Positions 1 to 6,731 of a stretch of DNA of 45,115 nt are shown one piece after another. The stretch lies in the NCBI GenBank assembly GCA_002390045.1, contig DGSB01000074.1, positions 20,312 through 65,426 on the forward strand, in the 5' to 3' direction. The translations under genes and the position numbers were made by a program. This DNA comes from Fibrobacter sp. UBA4373. Lineage in GTDB: Bacteria > Fibrobacterota > Fibrobacteria > Fibrobacterales > Fibrobacteraceae. The notes under the pieces are model-generated. The model had not been told where the DNA came from. It saw only the letters and a list, made by a program, of their open reading frames with translations, and ran no database searches. Numbering within the stretch: the first letter of the stretch is position 1; each line of letters begins with the position of its first letter.

Positions 1-597
1 CGCGACCTATGCGGTCGAGTTCCGTCCCGAGCTAGAACCTTTCGGGAGCGCGCGACGAACGGATCGGAACGAGTTCAGCGATTTCGGAGGCGGATGAGCG
101 AAGCGAATGAAAGCCGACAGGTTTAAAAAAGCTTTCGCTGAGCGAGCAACGCGAGCCGAGTGGAGAGACGGACGGCGCGCGCGACCTATGCGGTCGAGTT
201 CCGTTCCGAGCTAGGACCTTTCGGGAGCGCGCGACAAACGGATCGGAACGAGTTCAGCGATTTCGGAGGCGGATGAGCGAAGCGAATGAAAGCCGACAGG
301 TTTAAAAAAGCTTTCGCTGAGCGAGCAACGCGAGCCGAGCGGAGAGACGGACGGCGCGCGCGACCTATGCGGTCGAGTTCCGTTCCGAGCTAGGACCTTT
401 CGGAAGCGCGCGACGAACGGATCGGAACGAGTTCAGCGATTTCGGAGGCGGATGAGCGAAGCGAATGAAAGCCGACAGGTTTAAAAAAGCTTTCGCTGAG
501 CGAGCAACGCGAGCCGAGCGGAGAGACGGACGGCGCGCGCGACCTATGCGGTCAAGTTCCGTTCCGAGCAAGAACTTTTCGGGAGCGCGCGGCAAGA
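1..597. repeat. 179-bp tandem repeat array, about 3.3 copies
   Basis: Three near-identical copies start at 1, 180 and 359 (period exactly 179 bp). A fourth, more diverged and truncated copy starts at 538 and stops just short of the OmpA-family stop codon at 602. The full copies differ at only a few bases. Because 179 is not a multiple of 3 the reading frame changes each period, so the ORFs inside are not a repeated peptide. Each unit holds short inverted repeats: GACC-TATGC-GGTC (183-195 in copy 2) and a longer stem pairing 198-208 with 239-249 at 10 of 11 positions. The array touches the window edge and probably continues to the left. There are no variable spacers, so it is not CRISPR. The function is unknown. 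Confidence 0.93.
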
Positions 598-601
598 ACT
601 T

Positions 602-1309
602 TTATTCAGCAGGCGAAGCTTCGACTTCATCCGGATTCGTTACGCGGACTTCAATGCGACGGTTCTGCTTTCTACCTTCTTCGGTATCGTTCGAAGCCTT
701 CGGACGGGAGTAACCGTAACCGACTGCGGTCACGCGGTCTTTGGAAATTCCCTTACTGATCATGTAATCGCGGACACTGTTTGCACGATCTTCAGAAAGT
801 TTCTGATTGTATTCTTCGCCGCCTTCAGAACTGGTATGGCCTTCGATTTCGACCTTGGCCTTTGCATTCTTTTTGAGGCCCGCAATTGTTTTATCGAGAG
901 TCGAAAGAGAGGACGGAACAAGTTCTGCGCTGCCCACCTTAAACGAAACGCCCTGAAGCTCCGCACGGGTATCGTCAAAGGCAACGTTTACCGAGCCATA
1001 ACTGGCTCGCGGTGAAACATAAGGAGTTTCACCGCATTCAAACGGGCCGGTCAAGCTTTCGCAAAGAATCTGATACGAATCTTCGCGCGGAATCAAAAAA
1101 GAAACTTCGCCGTAACCATTCGTCTTGACCGTAACCTTATTCTTCGGGTTCTTTTTTCCGACAAAAGTCAAAGTCTTGTTCTTTTGCGGAACATCGTCAA
1201 AATTCGTATACGAGATGTTCAACACGGCATGCGTCTTATTCGGGGCAAGATCTTTAGCCGGTGCAGCGACAAATGCGGCAAGGGCGGTCAAAGCAATCAA
1301 ACGATTCAT
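602..1309 (-). CDS. OmpA-family C-terminal domain protein
   Basis: This 235-residue protein has a short N-terminal export signal (MNRLIALTALAAFVAAPA). A roughly 110-residue N-terminal region of unknown fold follows, with one Cys pair (around CESLTGPFEC). An OmpA-like peptidoglycan-binding domain occupies about residues 120-228. That domain shows the family pattern: a VEIEGHTSSEGG strand-loop, the helix with LSEDRANSVRDYM, and the closing KQNRRIEVRV motif whose Arg binds meso-diaminopimelate in known OmpA domains. It probably tethers the outer membrane to peptidoglycan. There is no eight-stranded barrel, so it is not classical OmpA. A GGGAGA ribosome site lies about 7 nt before the ATG. The 3' end abuts the tandem repeat array. 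Confidence 0.88.
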   Translation of the reverse strand: MNRLIALTALAAFVAAPAKDLAPNKTHAVLNISYTNFDDVPQKNKTLTFVGKKNPKNKVTVKTNGYGEVSFLIPREDSYQILCESLTGPFECGETPYVSPRASYGSVNVAFDDTRAELQGVSFKVGSAELVPSSLSTLDKTIAGLKKNAKAKVEIEGHTSSEGGEEYNQKLSEDRANSVRDYMISKGISKDRVTAVGYGYSRPKASNDTEEGRKQNRRIEVRVTNPDEVEASPAE

Positions 1310-1481
1310 TCGGGTTCTCCCATTTTAACTTTCCCTCGTAATCTAATAAAAACGCGCGGATTTTTTAGAATTGCAATCTATTAAACAGAAACTCCATCTC
1401 CGAGGACGTTTCTTTGCATTAAAAGACCTTTTAAATAGCAGCGGTTTTTAATAAATTTTGCTCGCATTTTAAGGAGAAGGC

Positions 1482-2495
1482 ATGAAATCGAAATTTCTCA
1501 AGGCAACGATCGCCCTCACGATCGCACTTTCCGCAACCTCTTTTGCTGCCGAAGACAACTTCGCTCTCAAGGGCAACATTCAGACTCAAGCTACCGCCAA
1601 CAACGAAGACGATGGACTCAAGTCCTTCTGGTTCCGCGCTAACGTGGGCGGCATGTACAAGTCCGAAAGCTTTGACGCTCAGGTGATGCTCCGTATTTTT
1701 GGACCGCACTTCGGCAACACCATCGACGGAAAAAGCTATGACAAGATTCTCGCCGATCTCTACTGGGCAAATTACAAGTATTCTTTGGGCGATCACAAAG
1801 TGAACCTCAAGCTCGGTCACTGGAAGACGGACTGGTCCCAGTCTACAAACTTCGGTACCTATATCGACAAGGCGATCGGAACTCGCGGATTCATGATGCG
1901 CGATTATTCCCATGACGCCTTTGAACTCGGCTGGAACTACGGTCCGTCCGCCTTCAAGGCAATGCTCGGAACAACCGACAACAAGTTCAGCACAGGCTAT
2001 GTCCGTGTCGAAGAACGCGTCAAGTTCTGCTTCCCGCTCGAACTCGCTCTCGCGTATCGAGTGAACGCTCTCGATGCGATGACAAAAGCGGCAACCCAAA
2101 CGCACCGCGTCGCCGGCTACCTTTCTTATTCCTTCATCCAGAATCTTCGTCTCTATGGAGAAATCGCTTACCTCAAAACGACAACCGATAGCGACGTGAA
2201 TGCAACGTCGATCGCAGCCGGATACGCAGTAAAGCCGGAATACGCCCAGGGTTCGGAACACCTTCCGTTCTACGTCGGCGTTGAAATCCCGACCGCAGGC
2301 ATTCTGGATCATTTGATGTTCGAAATGGAACACATCGGCAACCGCGACGAAATCAATGCGGATGCAGACGATTTCGCATGGACCGTCGCCTTCGTGAAGT
2401 CTTACGGCCGCACTAAGGCTCAGCTCAACGTCTACAGCGAAAAGGAACTCGATGACGTCGGTGTGGCTCTCCGCTTCACCACGACCATCAAGTAA
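1482..2495 (+). CDS. predicted outer-membrane beta-barrel protein (porin-like)
   Basis: This 337-residue protein has a clear signal peptide ending near TSFAAED. The rest alternates polar and hydrophobic residues with many Tyr, Trp and Phe, and ends in a short strand (VALRFTTTIK), as beta-barrel outer membrane proteins do. Stretches such as KVNLKLGHWKTDW and FWFRANVGGMYK resemble porin strands. I do not recognise a named family; the barrel assignment is inferred from composition. An AAGGAG site lies 5 nt before the ATG at 1482. The gene diverges from the OmpA-family gene, ends in a strong terminator and is probably monocistronic. It may be related in kind to the barrel protein at 13819-14877. 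Confidence 0.75.
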   Translation: MKSKFLKATIALTIALSATSFAAEDNFALKGNIQTQATANNEDDGLKSFWFRANVGGMYKSESFDAQVMLRIFGPHFGNTIDGKSYDKILADLYWANYKYSLGDHKVNLKLGHWKTDWSQSTNFGTYIDKAIGTRGFMMRDYSHDAFELGWNYGPSAFKAMLGTTDNKFSTGYVRVEERVKFCFPLELALAYRVNALDAMTKAATQTHRVAGYLSYSFIQNLRLYGEIAYLKTTTDSDVNATSIAAGYAVKPEYAQGSEHLPFYVGVEIPTAGILDHLMFEMEHIGNRDEINADADDFAWTVAFVKSYGRTKAQLNVYSEKELDDVGVALRFTTTIK

Positions 2496-2516
2496 TCATT
2501 CGAAAAATTGAAAACG

Positions 2517-2544
2517 AAAGGCCCGCTCACTGCGGGTCTTTTTT
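2517..2544. terminator. bidirectional rho-independent terminator
   Basis: A GC-rich stem (CCCGC/GCGGG, extended by A-T pairs) with a 5-nt loop is flanked by A-rich and T-rich tracts. It serves the barrel gene on the plus strand and the convergent znuC gene on the minus strand. Confidence 0.85.
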
Positions 2545-2560
2545 AATTTGGATAGATTGC

Positions 2561-3298
2561 TTAATGAGAATGCGTCCCGAGAACGCGATGCGGAACGCCA
2601 TGGGCGATCAAGTCCACTTCACAACCATACATGCTCTGCACCATCTCCGGCGTAATCTTGGAACCGGAATGGAAATGCACAGTCCGATTCACGCAGGCCA
2701 CGCTTTTCACATGGTTCGAAAGAACCATCAGGTCATGGCTCACAATGACAATCGTCATCTTCGCATTCAATTCTGCAAGAAGCCCATACAAGTCTTCTTG
2801 CCCCTGAGCATCGATATTGCTCGACGGTTCGTCCAAAAAAAGAATCTGCGGATCTGCCGCAAGCGCCCGGGCAATCAAAACGCGTTGACGTTCACCGCCC
2901 GAAAGTTCCCCCAAGCGGCGGCCTGCAAACGATTCCATTTTGACCGTTTCCAAGGCTTCCTTCACCTTTTGCGGATTGGACTTGTACAGCGGAAGTCCCG
3001 TCGAAACCGTTTCTGCTACGGTAATCGGAAATTCCAAATTACGGTTTGTATTTTGCGGCACATAGCCGATCGAAACTTTCTTCGAAGGGACTTTTTCGCC
3101 AAACACGCGCACATCGCCTTCTGAAGGTTTCAACAGACCAACTATCAGCTTCATCAGCGTGCTCTTGCCGCCTCCGTTTGGGCCGATAATCGCAAGGAAG
3201 TCCCCCACGTCCACCGAGAAATTCACATCCGAAAGGACGGGCGTCTTTTCATAGGAAAAGCTCAAATTGCGGATCTCTATCGCAGGGAACGGATTCAC
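2561..3298 (-). CDS. znuC: zinc/manganese-type ABC transporter ATP-binding protein
   Basis: This 245-residue ATPase has Walker A GPNGGGKST (about residue 39), a Q-loop region, the signature LSGGERQR, Walker B ILFLDEP and the H-loop VSHD. It energises import of a divalent metal with the ZnuA-like binding protein encoded just upstream. The start is GTG, giving a GTGA overlap of 4 nt with the znuA stop, so the two genes are translationally coupled. There is no permease gene next door; the likely partner is the ZnuB-like gene at 38827-39639. The metal specificity (Zn versus Mn or Fe) is inferred from the binding protein and is not proven. Confidence 0.9.
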   Translation of the reverse strand: MNPFPAIEIRNLSFSYEKTPVLSDVNFSVDVGDFLAIIGPNGGGKSTLMKLIVGLLKPSEGDVRVFGEKVPSKKVSIGYVPQNTNRNLEFPITVAETVSTGLPLYKSNPQKVKEALETVKMESFAGRRLGELSGGERQRVLIARALAADPQILFLDEPSSNIDAQGQEDLYGLLAELNAKMTIVIVSHDLMVLSNHVKSVACVNRTVHFHSGSKITPEMVQSMYGCEVDLIAHGVPHRVLGTHSH

Positions 3299-4179
3299 TT
3301 TTCTCCCTCCGCAAGAGCGTTCAAAAACGTCAGCAATTCTTTTTCAAAGTCAAACGCCAGCGGATCGATCGAAACGATCTTTGCCTGAATTTCACGCGAT
3401 AACGATTCTGCGGAACGACGGCTGAACTGAGGCTGTACAAAGACCGTTTTTACCTGATGTTCCTTTGCCTCATGTACCAATTTTTGCAAATCGCGCGGTT
3501 TCGGTTCCTTGCCATGCATTTCGACCGCAACTTGATTTAAGCCGTAATCTCGGGCCAAATATCCATAAGACGGATGGAATACGATAAAGGTGCGACGGTC
3601 TTCCGGAAGCGCTTTTGTCACTTCGGTAAACTTGACGTCCAAATCAGAAAGGCGTTTGGAAAATTTTTCCAGATTTGTCCGATAGAGTCCCGCATTCGGC
3701 GCATCCACTTCGACTAGCGCGGAGCATACATTCGCAGCAATCACGATCGCCATGCGCGGAGAATTCCAAATATGCGGATCGAGCTCTTCATGATGCTCAT
3801 GGGCACGATGTTCCACTTCATGTTCATGATGAGCGTGTTCATGCGGCTCCCCCTTCATCCACGAAACGCCTTGGGAAACATCCACAATGCGAATATTCGG
3901 GTTCACCCCTTGAAAGCGCGGACGCCATGCTTTATCCAGTCCCGATCCGTCACTCAAGTAAAGAGTCGCCTTCGAAAAAGCGCGCAAGGAATTCGGCTTC
4001 GGTTCAAATGTATGAGGATTCGCATTCGGCGGAACGAGAGTCACCACGCTTACTTTTTCACCTGCGATTTCCTGCACAATCTTTGCATAAGGCGCAAGCG
4101 TCACCGCTACAGAAAGCTTCGGTTCCGCAAAAAGAAATACTGTGCAGGCAAAAACCAAAAATGGAATCAATCGCGTCAT
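3295..4179 (-). CDS. znuA: zinc-type ABC transporter substrate-binding protein
   Basis: This 294-residue periplasmic metal-binding protein belongs to cluster A-I (ZnuA/TroA). The signal peptide is MTRLIPFLVFACTVFLFAEP. A His-rich loop at residues 113-130 has 9 His in 18 residues and is typical of zinc-binding members. The ligand regions are visible: NPHTFEP (His56), DPHIW (His136), FHPSYGYLARDYG and the C-terminal SIDPLA. I chose the ATG at 4179 because GAGG lies 6 nt upstream and the signal peptide starts there; a TTG 30 nt further upstream has no such support. It is cotranscribed with znuC. The upstream region carries a palindrome shared with the divergent MTHFR-like gene, so metal-dependent repression is plausible. 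Confidence 0.92.
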   Translation of the reverse strand: MTRLIPFLVFACTVFLFAEPKLSVAVTLAPYAKIVQEIAGEKVSVVTLVPPNANPHTFEPKPNSLRAFSKATLYLSDGSGLDKAWRPRFQGVNPNIRIVDVSQGVSWMKGEPHEHAHHEHEVEHRAHEHHEELDPHIWNSPRMAIVIAANVCSALVEVDAPNAGLYRTNLEKFSKRLSDLDVKFTEVTKALPEDRRTFIVFHPSYGYLARDYGLNQVAVEMHGKEPKPRDLQKLVHEAKEHQVKTVFVQPQFSRRSAESLSREIQAKIVSIDPLAFDFEKELLTFLNALAEGEK

Positions 4180-4290
4180 GAACAGCCTCGGATTCAAATT
4201 TTTCGCCAATATACAAAATGCACACCATTCGCAAAATTCAGTACCCGTTTTCTGTGGAAAATATGCATTGTTTTCTGTTTCAAATTATTT

Positions 4291-4306
4291 ATGCAAATAT
4301 TTGCAT
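4291..4306. promoter_or_regulatory. 16-bp perfect palindrome in the znuA/MTHFR-like divergent region
   Basis: ATGCAAATATTTGCAT is a perfect 8-0-8 inverted repeat. Further TGCA half-sites lie nearby: ATGCAT at 4263-4268 and 4309-4314, and TTTGCA at 4341-4346 over the start-proximal -10 of the MTHFR-like gene. The palindrome ends 7 bp before that gene's -35 box and lies about 110 bp from the znuA start. A Zur/Fur-family or other dimeric regulator is a reasonable guess. The sequence does not match the classical E. coli or Bacillus Zur consensus. Confidence 0.6.
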
Positions 4307-4313
4307 TTATGCA

Positions 4314-4341
4314 TTGACTTTTAAAAAATTCTTGCTAATAT
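4314..4341 (+). promoter_or_regulatory. sigma70-type promoter of the MTHFR-like gene
   Basis: TTGACT (4314-4319), a 16-bp spacer and TAATAT (4336-4341). Transcription would start at or next to the ATG at 4349, and no Shine-Dalgarno sequence is present, so the transcript is probably leaderless. Confidence 0.65.
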
Positions 4342-4348
4342 TTGCACC

Positions 4349-5110
4349 ATGAGTTTTAAGAAACCAAAAGAAATTGCCCTGGAGCTTGTACCGCGTTCGC
4401 TAGACGGCATCTTGACCGAAGCCAAAGAATCCTTGAATTCTTACCCGTTCGTCACTTCGATCAACGTTCCCGAAATTCGAAGACTGCCGATCAAATCGTT
4501 CGAACCGACAGAACTTTTACTGCAAAACAAAGTGCCGACAACGCCCCATTTTCGCGTCATCGACCGCACCGAAAAAGATTTGATTGAAAAGATTGCCAAG
4601 CTTATCGAATCCGGACTGAAGCAAGTCTTAATCATCGGCGGAGATCCTCCTAAAGATGATTCCCAATTTACCCCTTCCGGACTTTCCACGCTATCCGCCG
4701 TCAAGGCAATCAAGCGCGAATTTCCGAATCTCAAAATTTATACCGGACTCGATCCATACCGCAGTTCTTTCCGTGAAGAGCTCGATTACGCCTACAGCAA
4801 GCAAGAAGCCGGAAGCGACGGCTTTTACACCCAGCCGATTTTTTCGATTGGACTTTTGGAACAGTGGCAAGAACAGCTTCCCGATGCAGAAATATGGTTT
4901 GGAATCACTCCCGTTTTAACAGAAAAATCCAGACGCTACTGGGAACGCGTCAACAAAGTCGTCTTACCTTCCAACTTCCGGTATGACTTAGAATACAACA
5001 TTCGCCTTGCCCGACAGCTCCTGGTTACCATCAACGAAATGCACCAATGCGGTTACCTGATGCCCATTTCAAACGGAGCTCTCGATTACCTTCAAAACAT
5101 CTTTGAATAG
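4349..5110 (+). CDS. methylenetetrahydrofolate reductase-like protein (MetF family)
   Basis: This 253-residue protein resembles the MTHFR TIM barrel. It has the VLIIGGDPP strand-loop, a later GSDGFYTQPIF motif matching the family's TQ-P-F segment, and WFGITPVLT. MTHFR reduces 5,10-methylene-THF to 5-methyl-THF for methionine synthesis, using FAD. It is shorter than E. coli MetF (about 296 residues), and the usual N-terminal FEFFPP catalytic stretch is replaced by INVPEIRRLP, so the exact reaction is uncertain. No ribosome site precedes the ATG; the promoter places the transcription start at the ATG. The gene diverges from znuA and shares its control region, which hints at common regulation. 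Confidence 0.72.
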   Translation: MSFKKPKEIALELVPRSLDGILTEAKESLNSYPFVTSINVPEIRRLPIKSFEPTELLLQNKVPTTPHFRVIDRTEKDLIEKIAKLIESGLKQVLIIGGDPPKDDSQFTPSGLSTLSAVKAIKREFPNLKIYTGLDPYRSSFREELDYAYSKQEAGSDGFYTQPIFSIGLLEQWQEQLPDAEIWFGITPVLTEKSRRYWERVNKVVLPSNFRYDLEYNIRLARQLLVTINEMHQCGYLMPISNGALDYLQNIFE

Positions 5111-5113
5111 GAA

Positions 5114-5139
5114 AAGAGCCAGCAAATCCGCTGGCTCTT
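5114..5139. terminator. terminator hairpin between convergent genes
   Basis: AAGAGCCAGC and GCTGGCTCTT form a perfect 10-bp stem with a 6-nt loop. The T tract is better on the minus strand, so it mainly terminates the lipoprotein gene at 5162-5743 and may also stop the MTHFR-like transcript. Confidence 0.75.
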
Positions 5140-5161
5140 CCGATTTCATATTTCTAACAAA

Positions 5162-5743
5162 TTACTTTTTTTGCGTTTCTGCTTGATACTTTTCGGCAGC
5201 TTCGTTCATGCGTTTCTGCATATCGGCACTTTGGGCGCGGAGCATGAATTCCTGATTTTCTTCAGCGGATTTCTGCATTGCGAGAGCAAGCTTTGCCGGA
5301 TCCATCGCCACGAGAACATAAATTTTATACTGCCCGCTTTCTTCGTTGAACTGAGTAACGGTACGGATGACATTTGCCCCGACCAGTTCCTGCTGCGTAT
5401 ATTCGTTCGCCTTTTCTTCCCAGATTTTAAGCGCCTTGCCGTCGACATTCTTGCCGTACTGTTCCTTGTAGCGGCTTACCTGGGTCTTCGTCGCTTCCGC
5501 AAGAGCCGCTCGGGCTTCATCCGCGGCCTGCGTGCGCGCGACCATTTCGTCATTCGAGACGGCCATTCCGATAGCCGACGGAATATCCTTTTCCGCGAGT
5601 TCCGCCTTATACGCCTCAAGCTCCGAAGCCGGCGTTTCGACCGTTTTGAATCCCCCTTCAGACGCCTTCTGCGCAGAACTTGCACAGCCTGCAAACATCA
5701 TGGCACAGGCACCGGCCAACATCCACGCCAAAAATTTTTTCAT
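5162..5743 (-). CDS. LPP20-like lipoprotein
   Basis: This 193-residue outer-membrane or periplasmic lipoprotein has an MKKFLAWMLAGACAMMFAGC signal with lipobox FAGC. The mature part is helical and rich in Ala, Glu and Lys. It contains the pattern of an LPP20-type domain: a helix with ARTQAADEARAALAEATK, then VIRTVTQFNEESGQYKIYVL and an AMQKSAEEN helix. Comparable proteins in Gram-negatives are surface-associated and of unknown role. The start is the ATG at 5743, preceded by AAGGAG; the reading frame is open 63 nt further upstream but without lipoprotein or ribosome-site support. It is monocistronic, between two hairpin terminators. Confidence 0.75.
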   Translation of the reverse strand: MKKFLAWMLAGACAMMFAGCASSAQKASEGGFKTVETPASELEAYKAELAEKDIPSAIGMAVSNDEMVARTQAADEARAALAEATKTQVSRYKEQYGKNVDGKALKIWEEKANEYTQQELVGANVIRTVTQFNEESGQYKIYVLVAMDPAKLALAMQKSAEENQEFMLRAQSADMQKRMNEAAEKYQAETQKK

Positions 5744-5780
5744 AAGTACTCCTTTCCTACTGGATTTTTTTTTGAAAATA

Positions 5781-5819
5781 CAAAAAAAAGAGCCGGATGC
5801 GAACATCCAGCTCTTTTTA
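5781..5819 (-). terminator. rho-independent terminator of rplU-rpmA
   Basis: On the minus strand an AAAGAGC-type stem with one mismatch and a CGAA-type loop is followed by a run of eight T. It lies 15 nt after the rpmA stop codon. Confidence 0.85.
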
Positions 5820-5833
5820 AAGACTTGTCAGCC

Positions 5834-6088
5834 TTACGATTCCGGATAGACCGAAACCTTTTGACGACCAGCGTTCTGTTCGAACTTGACCTTGCCATCA
5901 ACGAGAGAGAACAAGGTGAAATCCTTGCCCATGCTAACGTTGTTGCCCGGGTGGAAATGAGAACCACGCTGACGAACGATGATGCCACCTGCCTTCACCG
6001 TTTCACCGGCATACTTCTTCACGCCGAGGTATTTCGCATTGGAATCGCGGCCGTTACGAACGGAGCCTTGACCTTTCTTGTGAGCCAT
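5834..6088 (-). CDS. rpmA: 50S ribosomal protein L27
   Basis: This 84-residue protein has the L27 signature: MAHKKGQGS at the N-terminus, then RDSNAKYLGVKKYAGE, a GGIIVRQRG block and the HPGNNV motif. The basic N-terminal tail reaches into the peptidyl transferase centre of the large subunit. There is no cleavable N-terminal extension of the Firmicutes type. It follows rplU with a 2-nt gap and ends in a strong terminator, so the two form a two-gene operon. The GTPase gene obg, often third in this operon elsewhere, is at 23292-24287 instead. Confidence 0.98.
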   Translation of the reverse strand: MAHKKGQGSVRNGRDSNAKYLGVKKYAGETVKAGGIIVRQRGSHFHPGNNVSMGKDFTLFSLVDGKVKFEQNAGRQKVSVYPES

Positions 6089-6090
6089 TA

Positions 6091-6579
6091 TTAAGCCTCC
6101 TTCGACTTGCGGATGGAATTCTTCTTAACCTTTGCCGGCTTCGGAAGACCCTGAGCGATCTTTTCCTTACGAGTCAGAGGAACGGTCTGAACCTTCTGAG
6201 CTGCAAGAGCCTTAATGCGAGCGCGGTTGCGTTCGACAATCTTCTGATCGACGACTTCGGATTCTGCACCGGAATGGAGTTCCGTGACGAGCACTTCCGT
6301 ATAGCCCTGACGATGACCGTTACGACGAACGTAGCGGGTACGACGCTTCTTCTTGAAGACGATAACCGTGTCTTCCTTGTCATGGGCGAGGACTTCGACC
6401 TTGACAGAAGCATCATTCAGGACAGGGGTGCCGACCTTAACTTCTTTTCCGTTGGAGAAAAGAAGGACGGACTTGAGCTCCAGGGTAGAACCGACAGCTG
6501 CGTCGACGGACGGGACCTTGAGAGTCTTACCGACTTCGACTTTATACTGGAAACCACCTGTTTCAACAATAGAATACAT
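6091..6579 (-). CDS. rplU: 50S ribosomal protein L21 with C-terminal extension
   Basis: This is a 162-residue L21. The first 105 or so residues match the family: MYSIVETGGFQYKVEVGKTLKV, then VIVFKKKRRTRYVRRNGHRQ and the YTEVLV end. L21 binds 23S rRNA near L20. A basic tail of about 55 residues follows (KIVERNRARIKALAAQKVQT onward), which makes it clearly longer than the usual 101-105 residues. The start is the ATG at 6579, with AGGAAT upstream; an open frame reaches 36 nt further but is not L21-like. A TATATT element lies around 6612-6617 on the minus strand and could be the -10 of the operon promoter. Confidence 0.96.
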   Translation of the reverse strand: MYSIVETGGFQYKVEVGKTLKVPSVDAAVGSTLELKSVLLFSNGKEVKVGTPVLNDASVKVEVLAHDKEDTVIVFKKKRRTRYVRRNGHRQGYTEVLVTELHSGAESEVVDQKIVERNRARIKALAAQKVQTVPLTRKEKIAQGLPKPAKVKKNSIRKSKEA

Positions 6580-6731
6580 AATATTCCTTTTTTTAGGTTT
6601 GCTGTGGGCCCTCAAATATAGAAAAGGGATCCCCTTTTTGGGAGGTCAAACGGCAAATTTTTCATCTTTCTTTTTAAAATTTGCTAAATTTCCTTAAAAT
6701 TTTCATTGTTTGGAATCAACAAGGAACGCGA

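Noticed and set aside
1..597. CRISPR array
   Set aside because: The repeats are contiguous 179-bp units without variable spacers, and no cas genes are nearby.
365..713. ORFs inside the tandem repeat on both strands
   Set aside because: The repeat period is not a multiple of 3, so the frames are not kept between copies. There is no ribosome site, and the product is low-complexity basic sequence.
1419..1434. Inverted repeat TTAAAAG-AC-CTTTTAA upstream of the barrel gene
   Set aside because: It is perfect but only A/T-rich with short arms, and such palindromes are expected by chance in AT-rich intergenic DNA. No second copy was seen.
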